Source of the DNA: Rhodococcus sp. P-2
Lineage (GTDB): Bacteria; Actinomycetota; Actinomycetes; Mycobacteriales; Mycobacteriaceae
DNA: 64,000 nt
Reading direction: 5' to 3'
Assembly (NCBI RefSeq): GCF_016598535.1
Contig: NZ_CP066779.1
Span: forward strand, 1,612,001-1,676,000
Part shown: in pieces, positions 26,714-35,971 of the stretch
How positions within the stretch are numbered: the first letter of the stretch is position 1
How the letters are laid out: each line of letters begins with the position of its first letter
Notes under the pieces: model-generated
Database searches by the model: none
Told to the model about the DNA's origin: nothing
What the model saw: the letters and a program-made list of their open reading frames with translations, nothing else
Program-made: the position numbers and the translations under genes

Positions 26714-27736
26714 ATGCATCACCGCAGCCAGTTCACCGCTAGTAGGTTCTCGAACTCAGCTCCAGACGAGGTCACGACCACTTATCCAACGCACTCGGCC
26801 AGGCGTTACACCGAGACCAAAAGTTCTGAGATCTCTACCGATATGTTCACTCGAAATTCATCCTCCACGTCGTCAGATTCCGACTCTCACGAGTTCGTCG
26901 AGTCCGACGTGATCAGCACCCCCACTTACGCCTCCTCCGCACCGACCGTCGATGTCGAATCTCCGGTTCGCCGCAGCGGTGCTCACCGACTCCCCACCCC
27001 TCCCTCTGCTCTCAAGGGCCGTGCCGCCGTTCTGGCAGTTGCAGCCGGCGCAGTGGTCGCCGCGGGCCAGGCAGTTGTCAACGAGGGTTCCTCTTCCGCC
27101 GCCGACCACTCGGAAGTTGCACTCGCCAACGAGTCCTCCGCGATCGGCACCACCGCAGAACCGCAGGCCGCTCAGTTCGCTCCGGCCACCTCCACGGCAG
27201 CCACCACCGAAGCCGACGCTCCCCAGGTCCTCAACGTCGCAGCACCGACCGACCTCTCCCAGTTCAGCAACCTGCTTGCCAAGGGCCAGCGTTTCAGTGA
27301 CGAGCGCGCAGCACGCGAAGCCGCTGCCCGACGCCCGCTGTTCGTCCTGCCGGCAGTCGGCACGTTCACGTCCAACTTCGGCACCCGCTGGGGCACCCTG
27401 CACGCCGGCGTCGACATCGCCGCCCCGATCGGGACGCCCATCGTCGCAGTCGCCGACGGCAAGGTCATCGATTCAGGTCCGGCTTCCGGATTCGGCATGT
27501 GGGTCCGCCTGCAGCACGCAGACGGAACGATCACCGTCTACGGCCACATCGACACGTCCACCGTCACCGTCGGTCAACAGGTCATGGCCGGCGACCAGAT
27601 CGCCACTGTCGGCAACCGCGGCTTCTCTACCGGCCCGCACCTTCACTTCGAGGTTCACCTCGCCGGCGAGAACAAGATCGATCCCCTCCCCTGGCTTGCC
27701 TCACGCGGCATCAGCCTCGGCGTCGAGCAGGACTGA
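26714..27736 (+). CDS. M23-family peptidoglycan endopeptidase
   Basis: A 340-residue envelope protein. A 95-residue Ser/Thr-rich N-terminus precedes a single hydrophobic segment (AAVLAVAAGAVVAAGQAVV), then an Ala/Thr linker and a C-terminal LytM/M23 domain. Both zinc motifs are intact: His-x3-Asp in LHAGVDIAAP and HLHFEV. The protein should cleave peptide cross-links in the wall and be membrane-anchored or secreted by the internal signal. The position beside uvrD1 and sucCD matches Rv0950c. ATG start after GAGGAGAG. Confidence 0.88.
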   Translation: MHHRSQFTASRFSNSAPDEVTTTYPTHSARRYTETKSSEISTDMFTRNSSSTSSDSDSHEFVESDVISTPTYASSAPTVDVESPVRRSGAHRLPTPPSALKGRAAVLAVAAGAVVAAGQAVVNEGSSSAADHSEVALANESSAIGTTAEPQAAQFAPATSTAATTEADAPQVLNVAAPTDLSQFSNLLAKGQRFSDERAAREAAARRPLFVLPAVGTFTSNFGTRWGTLHAGVDIAAPIGTPIVAVADGKVIDSGPASGFGMWVRLQHADGTITVYGHIDTSTVTVGQQVMAGDQIATVGNRGFSTGPHLHFEVHLAGENKIDPLPWLASRGISLGVEQD

Positions 27737-27760
27737 TCGCACGCCCAACGCTTCTGAGCA

Positions 27761-27804
27761 AAAACTTCCGGCCCGCACCTTTCCAGGTACGGGCCGGAAG
27801 TTTT
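27761..27804. terminator. Bidirectional intrinsic terminator
   Basis: AAAACTTCCGGCCCG pairs with CGGGCCGGAAGTTTT, with inner ACCT/AGGT and a TTCC loop. T-runs follow on the plus strand and, by symmetry, on the minus strand. It serves the M23 gene and the convergent pcrA gene. Confidence 0.93.
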
Positions 27805-27815
27805 TTGCCTGTCTT

Positions 27816-30308
27816 TTACAGCTTGACCATCGGCACACCGCCGATGAGCATCAACCGCACCTTGCCCGCACTACCGAAGTCGATGGTGACCGTCGCGGTG
27901 GGTCCGGTGCCCTTGGTTTCCAACACGGTGCCCAGACCGTACTTGTCGTGGCTGACGCGGTCCCCCGTGGCGAGGACCAGAACGTTGTTGCGGCCACGCG
28001 CGGCACCGAAACTGGGAGTCGACGCGGCCTTGCCGGACCCTCCCCCGTAGTTCTGCCCGCCACCGTATCCCTGGCCGCCCTGGCTACCGTAGCGGCTTCC
28101 ACTGCCGTAACCGGGCCTGCCGCTTCCGAATCCGCCACCGGTGCCCGGATCCTCACGGCGCCAGTTGATCAGGTCCTCCGGGATCTCCTGGATGAACCGT
28201 GACGCCGGGTTCTGGATCGGCTGCCCCCAAGCCGAACGCATGATCGCGCGCGTCAGGTACAGACGCTGCCGGGCACGGGTGATGCCCACGTAGGCGAGGC
28301 GACGCTCTTCGGACAGCTCTGCCGGATCCCCGAGGGCGCGCATGTGCGGGAACTGCCCGTCCTCCCAACCGGTGACGAAGACGACCGGGAACTCGAGGCC
28401 CTTGGCGGTATGAAGCGTCATCATCGTCACGACGCCGTCGTCGGAGTCCGGCAGCTGATCGGCGTCGGCGACAAGTGACACCCGTTCGAGGAAGGCGGCA
28501 AGCGAACCCGGATCGGGTTCGCCCTCACGCATTGCTGCCGTTTCCTCGTCGTCTGGATCGATCAGTCCGGCCGCGTTTCGTGCGTCGGAACTGAATTCCC
28601 TTGCCACACTGACGAGCTCGTTCAGGTTGTCGAGTCGCGCGCCGTCCTGCGGATCGCTGCTCGCCGCAAGCTCGGCGCGGTAGCCGGTTCGCTCGAGCAC
28701 CGCCTCGGCAACCTCACCGATGTCACCGAGCTCGAAGGGTTCGTCCTCGTCGGCGGCCGCTGTCGGCAGCAGGGCCCGCAGCCCGTCCATCATCTCGAGG
28801 AACGACGCGATGGCCTTCTGTGACCGCGTATTGAGCAGCGCCACTTTGCCTTCCGCGCCGTCACGGAGAGCGGCGGCAAAGCTGATGTTGCGATGTTCGG
28901 AGTGCACGGCGACGCAGGCTTCGGCTCGATCACCGATACCCCGTCGCGGCGTGTTGAGAATGCGTCGCAGGCTCACGGTGTCGTCTTCGTTGGCGAGGAC
29001 GCGCAGATACGCGACGATGTCCCGAACTTCCTTGCGCTCGTAGAAGCGAACGCCGCCGACCACCTTGTACGGCACGCCGAGTCGGATGAAGATCTCCTCG
29101 AGCGCACGTGAGGAGTTGTTGGTCCGGTAGAACACCGCGATGTCGGCGAACTTGGTGTCGCCCTGGTCCACCAGCCGATCGATCTCCGAGGCGACAAACG
29201 ATGCTTCGTCGTGCTCGTTGTCTGCAACGTAGCCGACGATCAGTTCGCCTTCACCCGAATCGGTCCACAGACGCTTTTCTCGTCGACCGGTGTTCTTGGA
29301 GATCACGGAGTTGGCCGCAGACAGAATGTTCTGCGTCGAACGGTAGTTCTGTTCGAGGAGGATGGTCCGAGCGTCCGGGTAGTCGCGTTCGAACTCCTCG
29401 ATGTTTCGGATCGTGGCTCCGCGGAATGCGTAGATCGACTGATCGGCGTCACCGACGACGCACAATTCGGCCGGGGCAACGGCATGGTCGGACTCTCCGG
29501 CTCCACCGACCAGTTCACGCACAAGCATGTACTGCGCATGGTTGGTGTCCTGGTACTCGTCGACGAGCACGTGACGGAAGCGGCGGCGGTAGTACTCGGC
29601 GATCTGGGGAAACGCCTGCAAAAGCGCAACGGTCTCACCGATGAGATCGTCGAAGTCGAGTGCGTTCGCAGCACGCAGCCGCTGTTGGTAGTGGCCGTAG
29701 ACCTTGGCGATCAGTCGCGGCAGTTCGGCCGGATCCTGATCGGCTGCGACAACCGCCTCTTCCGGTCCGACGAGTTCGTTCTTCAGGTTGGAGATGTGAG
29801 TGGCGAGTAGCCGCGCGGAGAATCGTTTGGTGTCGAGCTCGAGGTCCTTCGAGATCATCGTCAGCAGTCGACGCGAATCGTCGGAATCGTAGATCGAGAA
29901 ATTCGAGTTCAAACCGGGCAGGAGCGCCGCCTGTGCTCGCAGGATGCGCACGCAACTCGAGTGGAACGTCGATACCCACATAGCGTTGGCACGCGGTCCG
30001 ACAAGAGCTGCCACACGCTCGCGCATCTCGGCCGCAGCCTTGTTGGTGAACGTGATGGCCAGGATCTGACCGGGGGTGACACCCCGTTCGGCCAGCAGAT
30101 AGGCGATGCGACGCGTCAGCACTGCCGTCTTGCCCGAGCCGGCGCCCGCGACGATCAGCAACGGCGAACCGGCATGGACCACGGCCTCGCGCTGTTGCGG
30201 GTTGAGACCCTCGAGGAGGGCGTCCGAACCCGCGTCGTGTCCCCGCGCGCCGCCCCCGTCGTGCTGGGAATGTCCGTCGTGCTCACCGAGTGCTGGGTAC
30301 GTGTTCAT
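27816..30308 (-). CDS. pcrA: ATP-dependent DNA helicase PcrA/UvrD1
   Basis: An 830-residue superfamily 1A helicase that unwinds DNA 3' to 5' in nucleotide excision repair and replication restart. The motifs are in order: Q motif LNPQQREAVVH, Walker A VAGAGSGKT, motif Ia ITFTNKAAAEMRERV, motif II VDEYQDTN, GDADQSIYAFRGA, EQNYRST, and motifs V/VI (MTLHTAKGLEFPVVF, RRLAYVGITRARQRLYL). The C-terminus has a Gly/Tyr-rich linker and a Tudor-like end (GDRVSHDKYGLGTVLE) used for RNA polymerase contact in homologues. The counterpart is Rv0949. It is divergent from the aromatic leader peptide. Confidence 0.95.
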   Translation of the reverse strand: MNTYPALGEHDGHSQHDGGGARGHDAGSDALLEGLNPQQREAVVHAGSPLLIVAGAGSGKTAVLTRRIAYLLAERGVTPGQILAITFTNKAAAEMRERVAALVGPRANAMWVSTFHSSCVRILRAQAALLPGLNSNFSIYDSDDSRRLLTMISKDLELDTKRFSARLLATHISNLKNELVGPEEAVVAADQDPAELPRLIAKVYGHYQQRLRAANALDFDDLIGETVALLQAFPQIAEYYRRRFRHVLVDEYQDTNHAQYMLVRELVGGAGESDHAVAPAELCVVGDADQSIYAFRGATIRNIEEFERDYPDARTILLEQNYRSTQNILSAANSVISKNTGRREKRLWTDSGEGELIVGYVADNEHDEASFVASEIDRLVDQGDTKFADIAVFYRTNNSSRALEEIFIRLGVPYKVVGGVRFYERKEVRDIVAYLRVLANEDDTVSLRRILNTPRRGIGDRAEACVAVHSEHRNISFAAALRDGAEGKVALLNTRSQKAIASFLEMMDGLRALLPTAAADEDEPFELGDIGEVAEAVLERTGYRAELAASSDPQDGARLDNLNELVSVAREFSSDARNAAGLIDPDDEETAAMREGEPDPGSLAAFLERVSLVADADQLPDSDDGVVTMMTLHTAKGLEFPVVFVTGWEDGQFPHMRALGDPAELSEERRLAYVGITRARQRLYLTRAIMRSAWGQPIQNPASRFIQEIPEDLINWRREDPGTGGGFGSGRPGYGSGSRYGSQGGQGYGGGQNYGGGSGKAASTPSFGAARGRNNVLVLATGDRVSHDKYGLGTVLETKGTGPTATVTIDFGSAGKVRLMLIGGVPMVKL

Positions 30309-30411
30309 CGCCTGTCCACGCTACCGGCGTCCACCGACACGGTCGTCAGTGCGTCCACCTGCTGGTAGAGGCACTTGGATTACCTGTGTCGAGCATGGCA
30401 AACTGGACGCT

Positions 30412-30501
30412 ATGTTCAGCATTTCCGTTCGCGACAACACGGCCGACCCCGTCGGCCCGCTGTGGCGTTACTTTACGTGCCCCGGACCTCGGTGCACGTG
30501 A
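30412..30501 (+). CDS. Aromatic leader peptide of the chorismate mutase attenuator
   Basis: A 29-codon frame (ATG at 30412, TGA at 30499-30501) starting MFSISVRDNTADPVGPLW. Codons 18-21 read Trp-Arg-Tyr-Phe, all three aromatic amino acids within four codons. The bases just after these codons (30478-30488) can pair with the 3' arm of the downstream terminator, and translation to the stop would cover them. This is classical leader-peptide geometry for sensing charged aromatic tRNAs. It is not annotated from any similarity search. Confidence 0.72.
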   Translation: MFSISVRDNTADPVGPLWRYFTCPGPRCT

Positions 30502-30549
30502 TCTGAACAGCTCACCCGCCCCTGGTCCGAATCGGATCCGGGGCATTTT
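30478..30549 (+). promoter_or_regulatory. Terminator/antiterminator upstream of chorismate mutase
   Basis: Terminator: GCCCC-T-GGTCCGA pairs with TCGGA-T-CC-GGGGC (30518-30544), followed by ATTTT. Antiterminator: TGCCCCGGACC (30478-30488) pairs with GG-A-TCCGGGGCA (30534-30545), eleven pairs with one bulged A, using the same 3' arm. A ribosome paused at Trp18 leaves the antiterminator arm free; one reaching the stop covers it. Confidence 0.75.
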
Positions 30550-30624
30550 CGTCAGTGTGCCTGGATCGGTAACGACCCGAGCCGAGACCACGATCCACGC
30601 AGTAGGAAGAGGAGACGAATAGCA

Positions 30625-30960
30625 ATGAGCACCCAGGCTGCAGCCCCCAATGGAAATACTGTAAATACTGTCGATACTGTGAAAACTGTTCCGACCGACG
30701 TCGAGGTCCCCCAGAGTGAGGCCGAGATCGACGAACTCCGGAAAGAAATCGACCGGCTCGACGCCGAGATCCTCGCGGCCATCAAACGCCGCTCCGAGGT
30801 CTCCCAGATCATCGGCCGTACCCGGATGGCATCGGGTGGTCCGCGTCTGGTGCACAGCCGAGAGATGAAGGTCCTCGAACGGTTCAACGAGCTGGGCCAG
30901 GAAGGCCACACTCTCGCGATGCTGCTCCTGCGCCTGGGCCGCGGACGCCTGGGCCACTAG
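30625..30960 (+). CDS. aroQ: Chorismate mutase, AroQ-delta type
   Basis: A 111-residue all-helical enzyme converting chorismate to prephenate at the Phe/Tyr branch. The core is SEAEIDELRKEIDRLDAEILAAIKRRSEVSQIIGRTR. The C-terminus LLRLGRGRLGH matches the mycobacterial Rv0948c end, which docks on DAHP synthase and gives the small enzyme full activity. Residues 11-22 are four Asn/Asp/Lys-Thr-Val units from a nine-base tandem repeat. ATG start after AGGAG. Regulated, by inference, by the leader peptide and attenuator directly upstream. Confidence 0.95.
   Translation: MSTQAAAPNGNTVNTVDTVKTVPTDVEVPQSEAEIDELRKEIDRLDAEILAAIKRRSEVSQIIGRTRMASGGPRLVHSREMKVLERFNELGQEGHTLAMLLLRLGRGRLGH
30655..30690 (+). 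repeat. Nine-base tandem repeat in the aroQ N-terminus
   Basis: Four imperfect units of AATACTGTA type encode NTV-NTV-DTV-KTV. They are in frame, so copy-number change would alter only the length of the N-terminal extension. Confidence 0.85.
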
Positions 30961-30980
30961 CGCACGCCCTGTTCACTCGG

Positions 30981-31025
30981 GAACGGCCACATCGGATGCG
31001 TCTGGCAGTCCGGATGTGGCCGTTC
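30981..31025. terminator. Hairpin between aroQ and the convergent dehydrogenase gene
   Basis: A perfect 13-base stem (GAACGGCCACATC with GATGTGGCCGTTC) and a 19-base loop, 20 bases after the aroQ stop and 10 bases past the convergent stop. No T-run. Confidence 0.7.
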
Positions 31026-31034
31026 GCGTATGTA

Positions 31035-32498
31035 TCAGCTCTCGAGCGCGATGTACTTCGTATTCAGGTATTCCTCGATCCCCTCGGTCCCGCCCTCGCG
31101 GCCGAATCCGGATTCCTTCACACCACCGAACGGCGCTGCCGCGTCCGAGATCACTCCGCGGTTGACGCCGATCATTCCTGATTCCAGTGCGTCGGAAACG
31201 CGAAGCGCACGGTCGAGATCCCTCGTGAAGATGTATGCGGCCAGGCCGAACTCCGTGTCGTTGGCGGCTGCGATGCCTTCGGCTTCGGTGTCGAAGCCGG
31301 TGATCGCGGCGACGGGCCCGAAGACCTCTTCTTTCAGGATCCGTGCGCTGGCCGGAACGTCGGCCAACACCGTGGCTGGATAGAAGTATCCCTCACCACC
31401 TGGCGCTTCGCCGCCGAGCCGCACCTTCGCCCCGGCATCCACCGCATCTGCAACCAACTCTGCGACCGTGTCCAGTTGGTTCTGATTGATCAGCGGGCCG
31501 AGCTTCGTCTCCGGGTCGGTACCGGGTCCCATGGTGAAAGTCGCCATTTTCTCGGTCAGCTTGGTCGTGAACTCTTCACGCACGGCGTTGGCGACATGGA
31601 ACCGGTTGGCGGCGGTGCATGCTTCGCCACCGTTGCGAAGCTTGGCGAGTACCGCACCCTCGACTGCCTTGTCGACGTCGGCGTCGTCGAACACGACGAA
31701 GGGTGCGTTGCCACCCAATTCCATCGACGTACGCAGCAACCGCTTCGCGGACTTCTCCACCAGCATCTTGCCGACACCGGTGGACCCGGTGAAGGTGAGC
31801 TTGCGTAGTCGAGGGTCGTCGATGAGTGGGCCGGTCACTTCACCGGATTTCGATGTCGGCAACACCGAGAGGACTCCGTCGGGCAGCCCTGCTTCGGCCA
31901 TGAGCTGAGCGAGCAGCAGCATCGTCAACGGGGTCTCCGAGGCGGGCTTGACGATGATCGTGCAGCCGGCAGCCAAGGCCGGTCCGATCTTGCGGGTACC
32001 CATCGCCAACGGGAAGTTCCACGGCGTGATGGCCAGACATGGTCCGACCGGTGCCTTCGTGACGAGGATCCGGCCGTTGCCCGCCGGTGCCGGCGTGTAG
32101 CGTCCGCCGATCCGAACGGCCTCCTCGCTGAACCACCGGAAGAACTCGGCGCCGTACTTGACCTCGGCACGGCTCTCGGCGAGTGCCTTGCCCATCTCGA
32201 GAGTCATCAGCAGCGCCACGTCCTCGGCGCGCTCGGTGATCTTCTCGTAGACGGCTCGCAGGATTTCTCCGCGCTCACGTGCAGGAGTGCTCGCCCACGT
32301 CGACGAAACCGCCACGGCTTCGTCCAGCGCGCGCAACGCATCCGCCGGGCTCGCATCGGCGACGTCGGTCAACGATTTCCCGGTCGCCGGATCCGATACC
32401 GAAAATGTCGCGTTGTTCTCCGCGGGCACGAACCGGCCGCCGACGAACAACTGGGTGGGAACTGATCGAATGAATTCGAATGTGTCCATGGGTTCCAT
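31035..32498 (-). CDS. gabD: Succinate-semialdehyde dehydrogenase
   Basis: A 487-residue aldehyde dehydrogenase of the GabD type. The nucleophile is Cys294 (NGGEACTAANRF) and the general base Glu260 (SMELGGNAPF). The KPASETPLTMLLLAQL and PFGGVKESGFGREGGTEGIEEYL stretches are typical of SSADH. It would oxidise succinate semialdehyde, the GABA transamination product, to succinate. The ATG at 32498 is chosen; another lies three codons later (32489), and an extended frame would overlap the divergent pgi start. Confidence 0.85.
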   Translation of the reverse strand: MEPMDTFEFIRSVPTQLFVGGRFVPAENNATFSVSDPATGKSLTDVADASPADALRALDEAVAVSSTWASTPARERGEILRAVYEKITERAEDVALLMTLEMGKALAESRAEVKYGAEFFRWFSEEAVRIGGRYTPAPAGNGRILVTKAPVGPCLAITPWNFPLAMGTRKIGPALAAGCTIIVKPASETPLTMLLLAQLMAEAGLPDGVLSVLPTSKSGEVTGPLIDDPRLRKLTFTGSTGVGKMLVEKSAKRLLRTSMELGGNAPFVVFDDADVDKAVEGAVLAKLRNGGEACTAANRFHVANAVREEFTTKLTEKMATFTMGPGTDPETKLGPLINQNQLDTVAELVADAVDAGAKVRLGGEAPGGEGYFYPATVLADVPASARILKEEVFGPVAAITGFDTEAEGIAAANDTEFGLAAYIFTRDLDRALRVSDALESGMIGVNRGVISDAAAPFGGVKESGFGREGGTEGIEEYLNTKYIALES

Positions 32499-32575
32499 GA
32501 TGCTCGCCGCCGGCGCGTACGTCTGCTGGCGAGTAAGACTCGCGAGGAAGTTTCCAGCCTGTGCCACTAAAGTCG

Positions 32576-34237
32576 ATGATCGTGAGCACTGATATCACCG
32601 GAACCTCAGCCTGGCAGAAACTGCGCGCTCATTACGCCGACATCGAAGGCGTTCACCTGCGAGAACTCTTCCAGGACGATCCCGCCCGCGGGCGCGAGTT
32701 GACGATCGACGCCGGTGATCTTCACATCGACTACAGCAAGCATCGCGTCAGCCGCGAGACTCTCACGCTGCTCGTCGACCTCGCCCGCGAGGCCGGCGTC
32801 GAGGCACGACGCGACGCCATGTTCGCGGGCGATCACATCAACACTTCGGAAGACCGCGCCGTACTGCACACTGCGCTGCGTCTGCCCAAGGGTTCTGATC
32901 TGACCGTCGACGGTCAAGACGTCGTGACGGACGTTCACGAAGTTCTGGACGCGATGGGCGCTTTCGCTGATCGTGTGCGCAGTGGCGAGTGGACCGGAGC
33001 TACCGGCAAGCGCATCCGCACCGTCGTCAACATCGGCATCGGCGGTTCCGACCTCGGGCCGGTGATGGTCTACCGTGCACTGCGGCACTACGCCGATGCC
33101 GGAATCAGCGTCCGGTTCGTCTCCAACATCGACCCGGTCGACCTGGTCGGGCAGCTCGACGACCTCGATCCGGAGACGACGCTCTTCATCGTCGCATCCA
33201 AGACATTCTCCACCCTCGAGACGCTCACCAACGCGACGGCGGCAAAGCGTTGGCTGTTCGCCGGTCTGGGCAGCGAGGACGTCTCGGCCGTAGCCAAGCA
33301 CTTCGTCGCAGTCTCCACCCACGGCGACCGCGTGGCGGAGTTCGGCATCGACACCGCGAACATGTTCGGGTTCTGGGATTGGGTCGGCGGGCGCTACTCC
33401 GTCGACTCGGCGATCGGCTTGTCGGTCATGTGCGCCGTCGGACCCGTTCGCTTTGCGGAGTTCCTCGACGGATTCCACCAGATCGACACGCACTTCCGAA
33501 ACCAACCGCTCGAGCAGAACGCGCCGGTCCTCCTCGGCCTCATCGGGCTCTGGTACTCGAACTTCTTCGGTGCTCAGTCGCGCGCGGTGCTGCCCTACTC
33601 CAACGACTTGTTGCGCTTTCCCGCCTACCTGCAGCAGCTGACCATGGAGTCCAACGGCAAGTCGGTGCGCGCCGACGGTTCACCGGTGACCACGTCCACC
33701 GGTGAAATCTTCTGGGGCGAGCCGGGAACCAACGGCCAGCACGCGTTCTATCAGCTCCTGCATCAGGGCACGTGGCTCGTGCCCGCCGATTTCATCGGCT
33801 TCGCGGAATCCACCGACGACCTGCCGACGGCGGATGGCACCGGATCCATGCACGATCTGCTCATGAGTAACTTCTTCGCTCAGACAAAGGTTCTCGCGTT
33901 CGGCAAAACGGCAGAAGAGATCGCGGCAGAGGGCACGGCACCGGAGTTGGTTCCGCACAAGGTCATGCCAGGCAACCGGCCTTCGAGCACCATCCTGGCC
34001 AAGGAACTGACCCCATCGGTCGTCGGTCAGCTGATCGCTCTCTACGAGCATCAGGTCTTCGTCGAAGGTGCTGTGTGGGGTGTCAATCCGTTCGATCAGT
34101 GGGGCGTCGAACTCGGCAAGACACAGGCCCTGGAACTGGGGCCTGCGCTCTCTTCCGAAGAGGCACCCGGCGACCTCGGCGACACGTCAACCGACGCACT
34201 GGTGCACTGGTACCGCACAGAGCGCGGACGGGCCTGA
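32576..34237 (+). CDS. pgi: Glucose-6-phosphate isomerase
   Basis: A 553-residue glycolytic isomerase interconverting glucose-6-phosphate and fructose-6-phosphate. Signatures include [30 protein letters not shown], the PGI signature around [24 protein letters not shown] and [19 protein letters not shown], and the C-terminal [16 protein letters not shown]. The counterpart is Rv0946c. The ATG at 32576 or the GTG at 32582 could be the start; the difference is two residues. Its end contains an imperfect 16-base direct repeat reaching into the next gap. Confidence 0.97.
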   Translation: MIVSTDITGTSAWQKLRAHYADIEGVHLRELFQDDPARGRELTIDAGDLHIDYSKHRVSRETLTLLVDLAREAGVEARRDAMFAGDHINTSEDRAVLHTALRLPKGSDLTVDGQDVVTDVHEVLDAMGAFADRVRSGEWTGATGKRIRTVVNIGIGGSDLGPVMVYRALRHYADAGISVRFVSNIDPVDLVGQLDDLDPETTLFIVASKTFSTLETLTNATAAKRWLFAGLGSEDVSAVAKHFVAVSTHGDRVAEFGIDTANMFGFWDWVGGRYSVDSAIGLSVMCAVGPVRFAEFLDGFHQIDTHFRNQPLEQNAPVLLGLIGLWYSNFFGAQSRAVLPYSNDLLRFPAYLQQLTMESNGKSVRADGSPVTTSTGEIFWGEPGTNGQHAFYQLLHQGTWLVPADFIGFAESTDDLPTADGTGSMHDLLMSNFFAQTKVLAFGKTAEEIAAEGTAPELVPHKVMPGNRPSSTILAKELTPSVVGQLIALYEHQVFVEGAVWGVNPFDQWGVELGKTQALELGPALSSEEAPGDLGDTSTDALVHWYRTERGRA

Positions 34238-34258
34238 CGTCACGCGGCGAACCTGACT

Positions 34259-35071
34259 TCACGCGGCTGCCGGGCCGAACCAGCTTTCCGTTGTGTACAC
34301 GCGTCCGGATCGGTCGACGAGCCGAGCGCGAAGCTCTTGCTGTTCAACCCATTTGATCGCACTGATCCCCCGGATCAATGCTGCTTCGCTCGCGGCGTAC
34401 GCCCACACCGCGTCGTCAGCAATCACCGAGACCTGTGCCCACTCCGTGGAGGGCCGCTCCTGGTTCGGCTCCCAGGAGGGAAGCTCTCCCGCCCGCGCCG
34501 TCGCCATCGCAGTTCCGTTGACCAGTTCGACTTCTTCACTGCCCGGCACCGGAATCTGCCAGCCACCGGCCGGTGCGTGACCGGCCGTGGCGATCACGTC
34601 ACCGATCCGTACGGCAACGCCACATTGCAATTCGGCGGCGACGATCTGCGCGGCGCGATCGACGGTGTCCGCCTTGGCAACTCCGGTGATGTCGAACGAC
34701 GCACCCCACGGTGCGTACACCACGTCTCCGTCGAGCTGTACGTCCTCGAACGTCGGGGTCGGGTGCACCGGAGGGATGGATTCGTCCTCGGAGAAGTTGT
34801 CGGCAAGCGGATTGACCGCCCCACCGGTCATACGGGCCGCCCACAGCGCCGATCGCAAGAGAGCAGACATACGCCGAGTCACTTTGACCGGAGTTCCCTG
34901 AGCGAGGTTGACGGCGTGAATCTCGGCGTCGCCCCGGCGAAGGTCGCACACCGCCTCGGTTTCGTCGATGGCAGATGCGATCAACGCGTGCGCAGTGGGC
35001 AGCGCAGCGCCCTCGGTGACATCCACCTCCACGGCGGAATCCCACATCGCCCACTTCTCGACACTGACCAT
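34259..35071 (-). CDS. ApbE-like FAD:protein FMN transferase family protein
   Basis: A 270-residue protein with the ApbE layout: an N-terminal region on partner and substrate side (IDETEAVCDLRRGDAEIHAVN), the GGAVNPLADN segment, and the FDITGVAKADTVDRAA motif that in ApbE proteins (D-x-SG-x-AKG) lines the FAD site. Here the usual Ser is Thr and the Lys-Gly is Lys-Ala, and the C-terminal catalytic region is weakly conserved. Transfer of FMN to a redox protein is therefore only probable. ATG after AGGGCAGGA; upstream frame extension looks non-coding. Confidence 0.68.
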   Translation of the reverse strand: MVSVEKWAMWDSAVEVDVTEGAALPTAHALIASAIDETEAVCDLRRGDAEIHAVNLAQGTPVKVTRRMSALLRSALWAARMTGGAVNPLADNFSEDESIPPVHPTPTFEDVQLDGDVVYAPWGASFDITGVAKADTVDRAAQIVAAELQCGVAVRIGDVIATAGHAPAGGWQIPVPGSEEVELVNGTAMATARAGELPSWEPNQERPSTEWAQVSVIADDAVWAYAASEAALIRGISAIKWVEQQELRARLVDRSGRVYTTESWFGPAAA

Positions 35072-35971
35072 GTCAGTCCTGCCCTTCGAACACCGCGTTG
35101 TAACCAGTATGCGCCGGTCAGCAAGCCCCGTGCCATAAAGCGTTTCCGAGGCCGAGGCCCACATGCTGCAGGCTGAGCATCGCGGCACGGCACCACCGGC
35201 TGGATCTGTGCGACAGAATTGCCGCCCGGACTGTCGATCTCCGTGGGCAAGGCGCGTAGTCCTCCGAATGGCGCTGACGTGCACCCGACTACGACGGACG
35301 TCGACTACTACTGGTGCAGCAGGCAATTCCGATCAGAAAGACGCAGAGGCGACGCTCGACGTGTCCAGCGGGGATGCTGCTCCTCGAGCCCGGTGTGCCG
35401 CAGCAACACGTCCGAGCGGCGCCGATATCACCGCACGAGATAGTGGCGAACGACGAGAAGCACTGTGTTCCAACGTCGATGACATACCAATCGGCCGCTT
35501 TCGGAGCGCGTCACTTTCGACAGGTGGACGCACCCGACCGCTCACTCTCGACCGCGAAAAATACGCTTCATCACTACGCGCGAGAGTCGAGCAGAGCACC
35601 GGGACGGAGTTCCGAACACGCGGCGCGCCAACCGCCGCAGAGAGTGACGCCGTGCGCCCGCCAGCAGCTCCTGCACGTTACAGACCAAGCAGGAATGCAT
35701 CGACTCGAAATGGATAGGACCGGCTGAAAGAACCTGCAGCACAATGGCGTAACCACCGCCGTTTGGCTTATACGCTACCGCCGCACACCTTGGCAAAACG
35801 AACGGTCAGTACGCGGCGTAAATCACATACTTTACAAAGTCTTTGGAATCTCTCGGCGCCAAATATCCGCAGGTGAAAGGACTTTCGACCGGAGTCCAGA
35901 ATAACCGTGTCGTCTACTATGTGAAAACTGCGAAGTAGCTGTGACGCTGGGTCACGCTCGAGGGAGGAATT
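35072..35971. other. 900 bases without a convincing gene
   Basis: Several open frames cross this stretch on both strands, but none has a good ribosome binding site, recognisable family or consistent codon use. The last 200 bases are AT-richer, with the palindrome ACTTTACAAAGT near 35830 and a TACTAT hexamer at 35915-35920 that could be the -10 of the EspR-like gene. It may be decayed coding sequence or a long regulatory region. Confidence 0.6.

Noticed and set aside
34234..34267. Imperfect direct repeat CCTGAC-TCACGCGGC at the pgi end
   Set aside because: Only two short copies, with no sign of an element or function.
35163..35717. Possible gene of 184 codons in the gene-poor stretch
   Set aside because: Arg/Thr/Ser-rich low-information product, no start signal, and overlapping frames are equally open. 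Kept only as part of the gene-free region.
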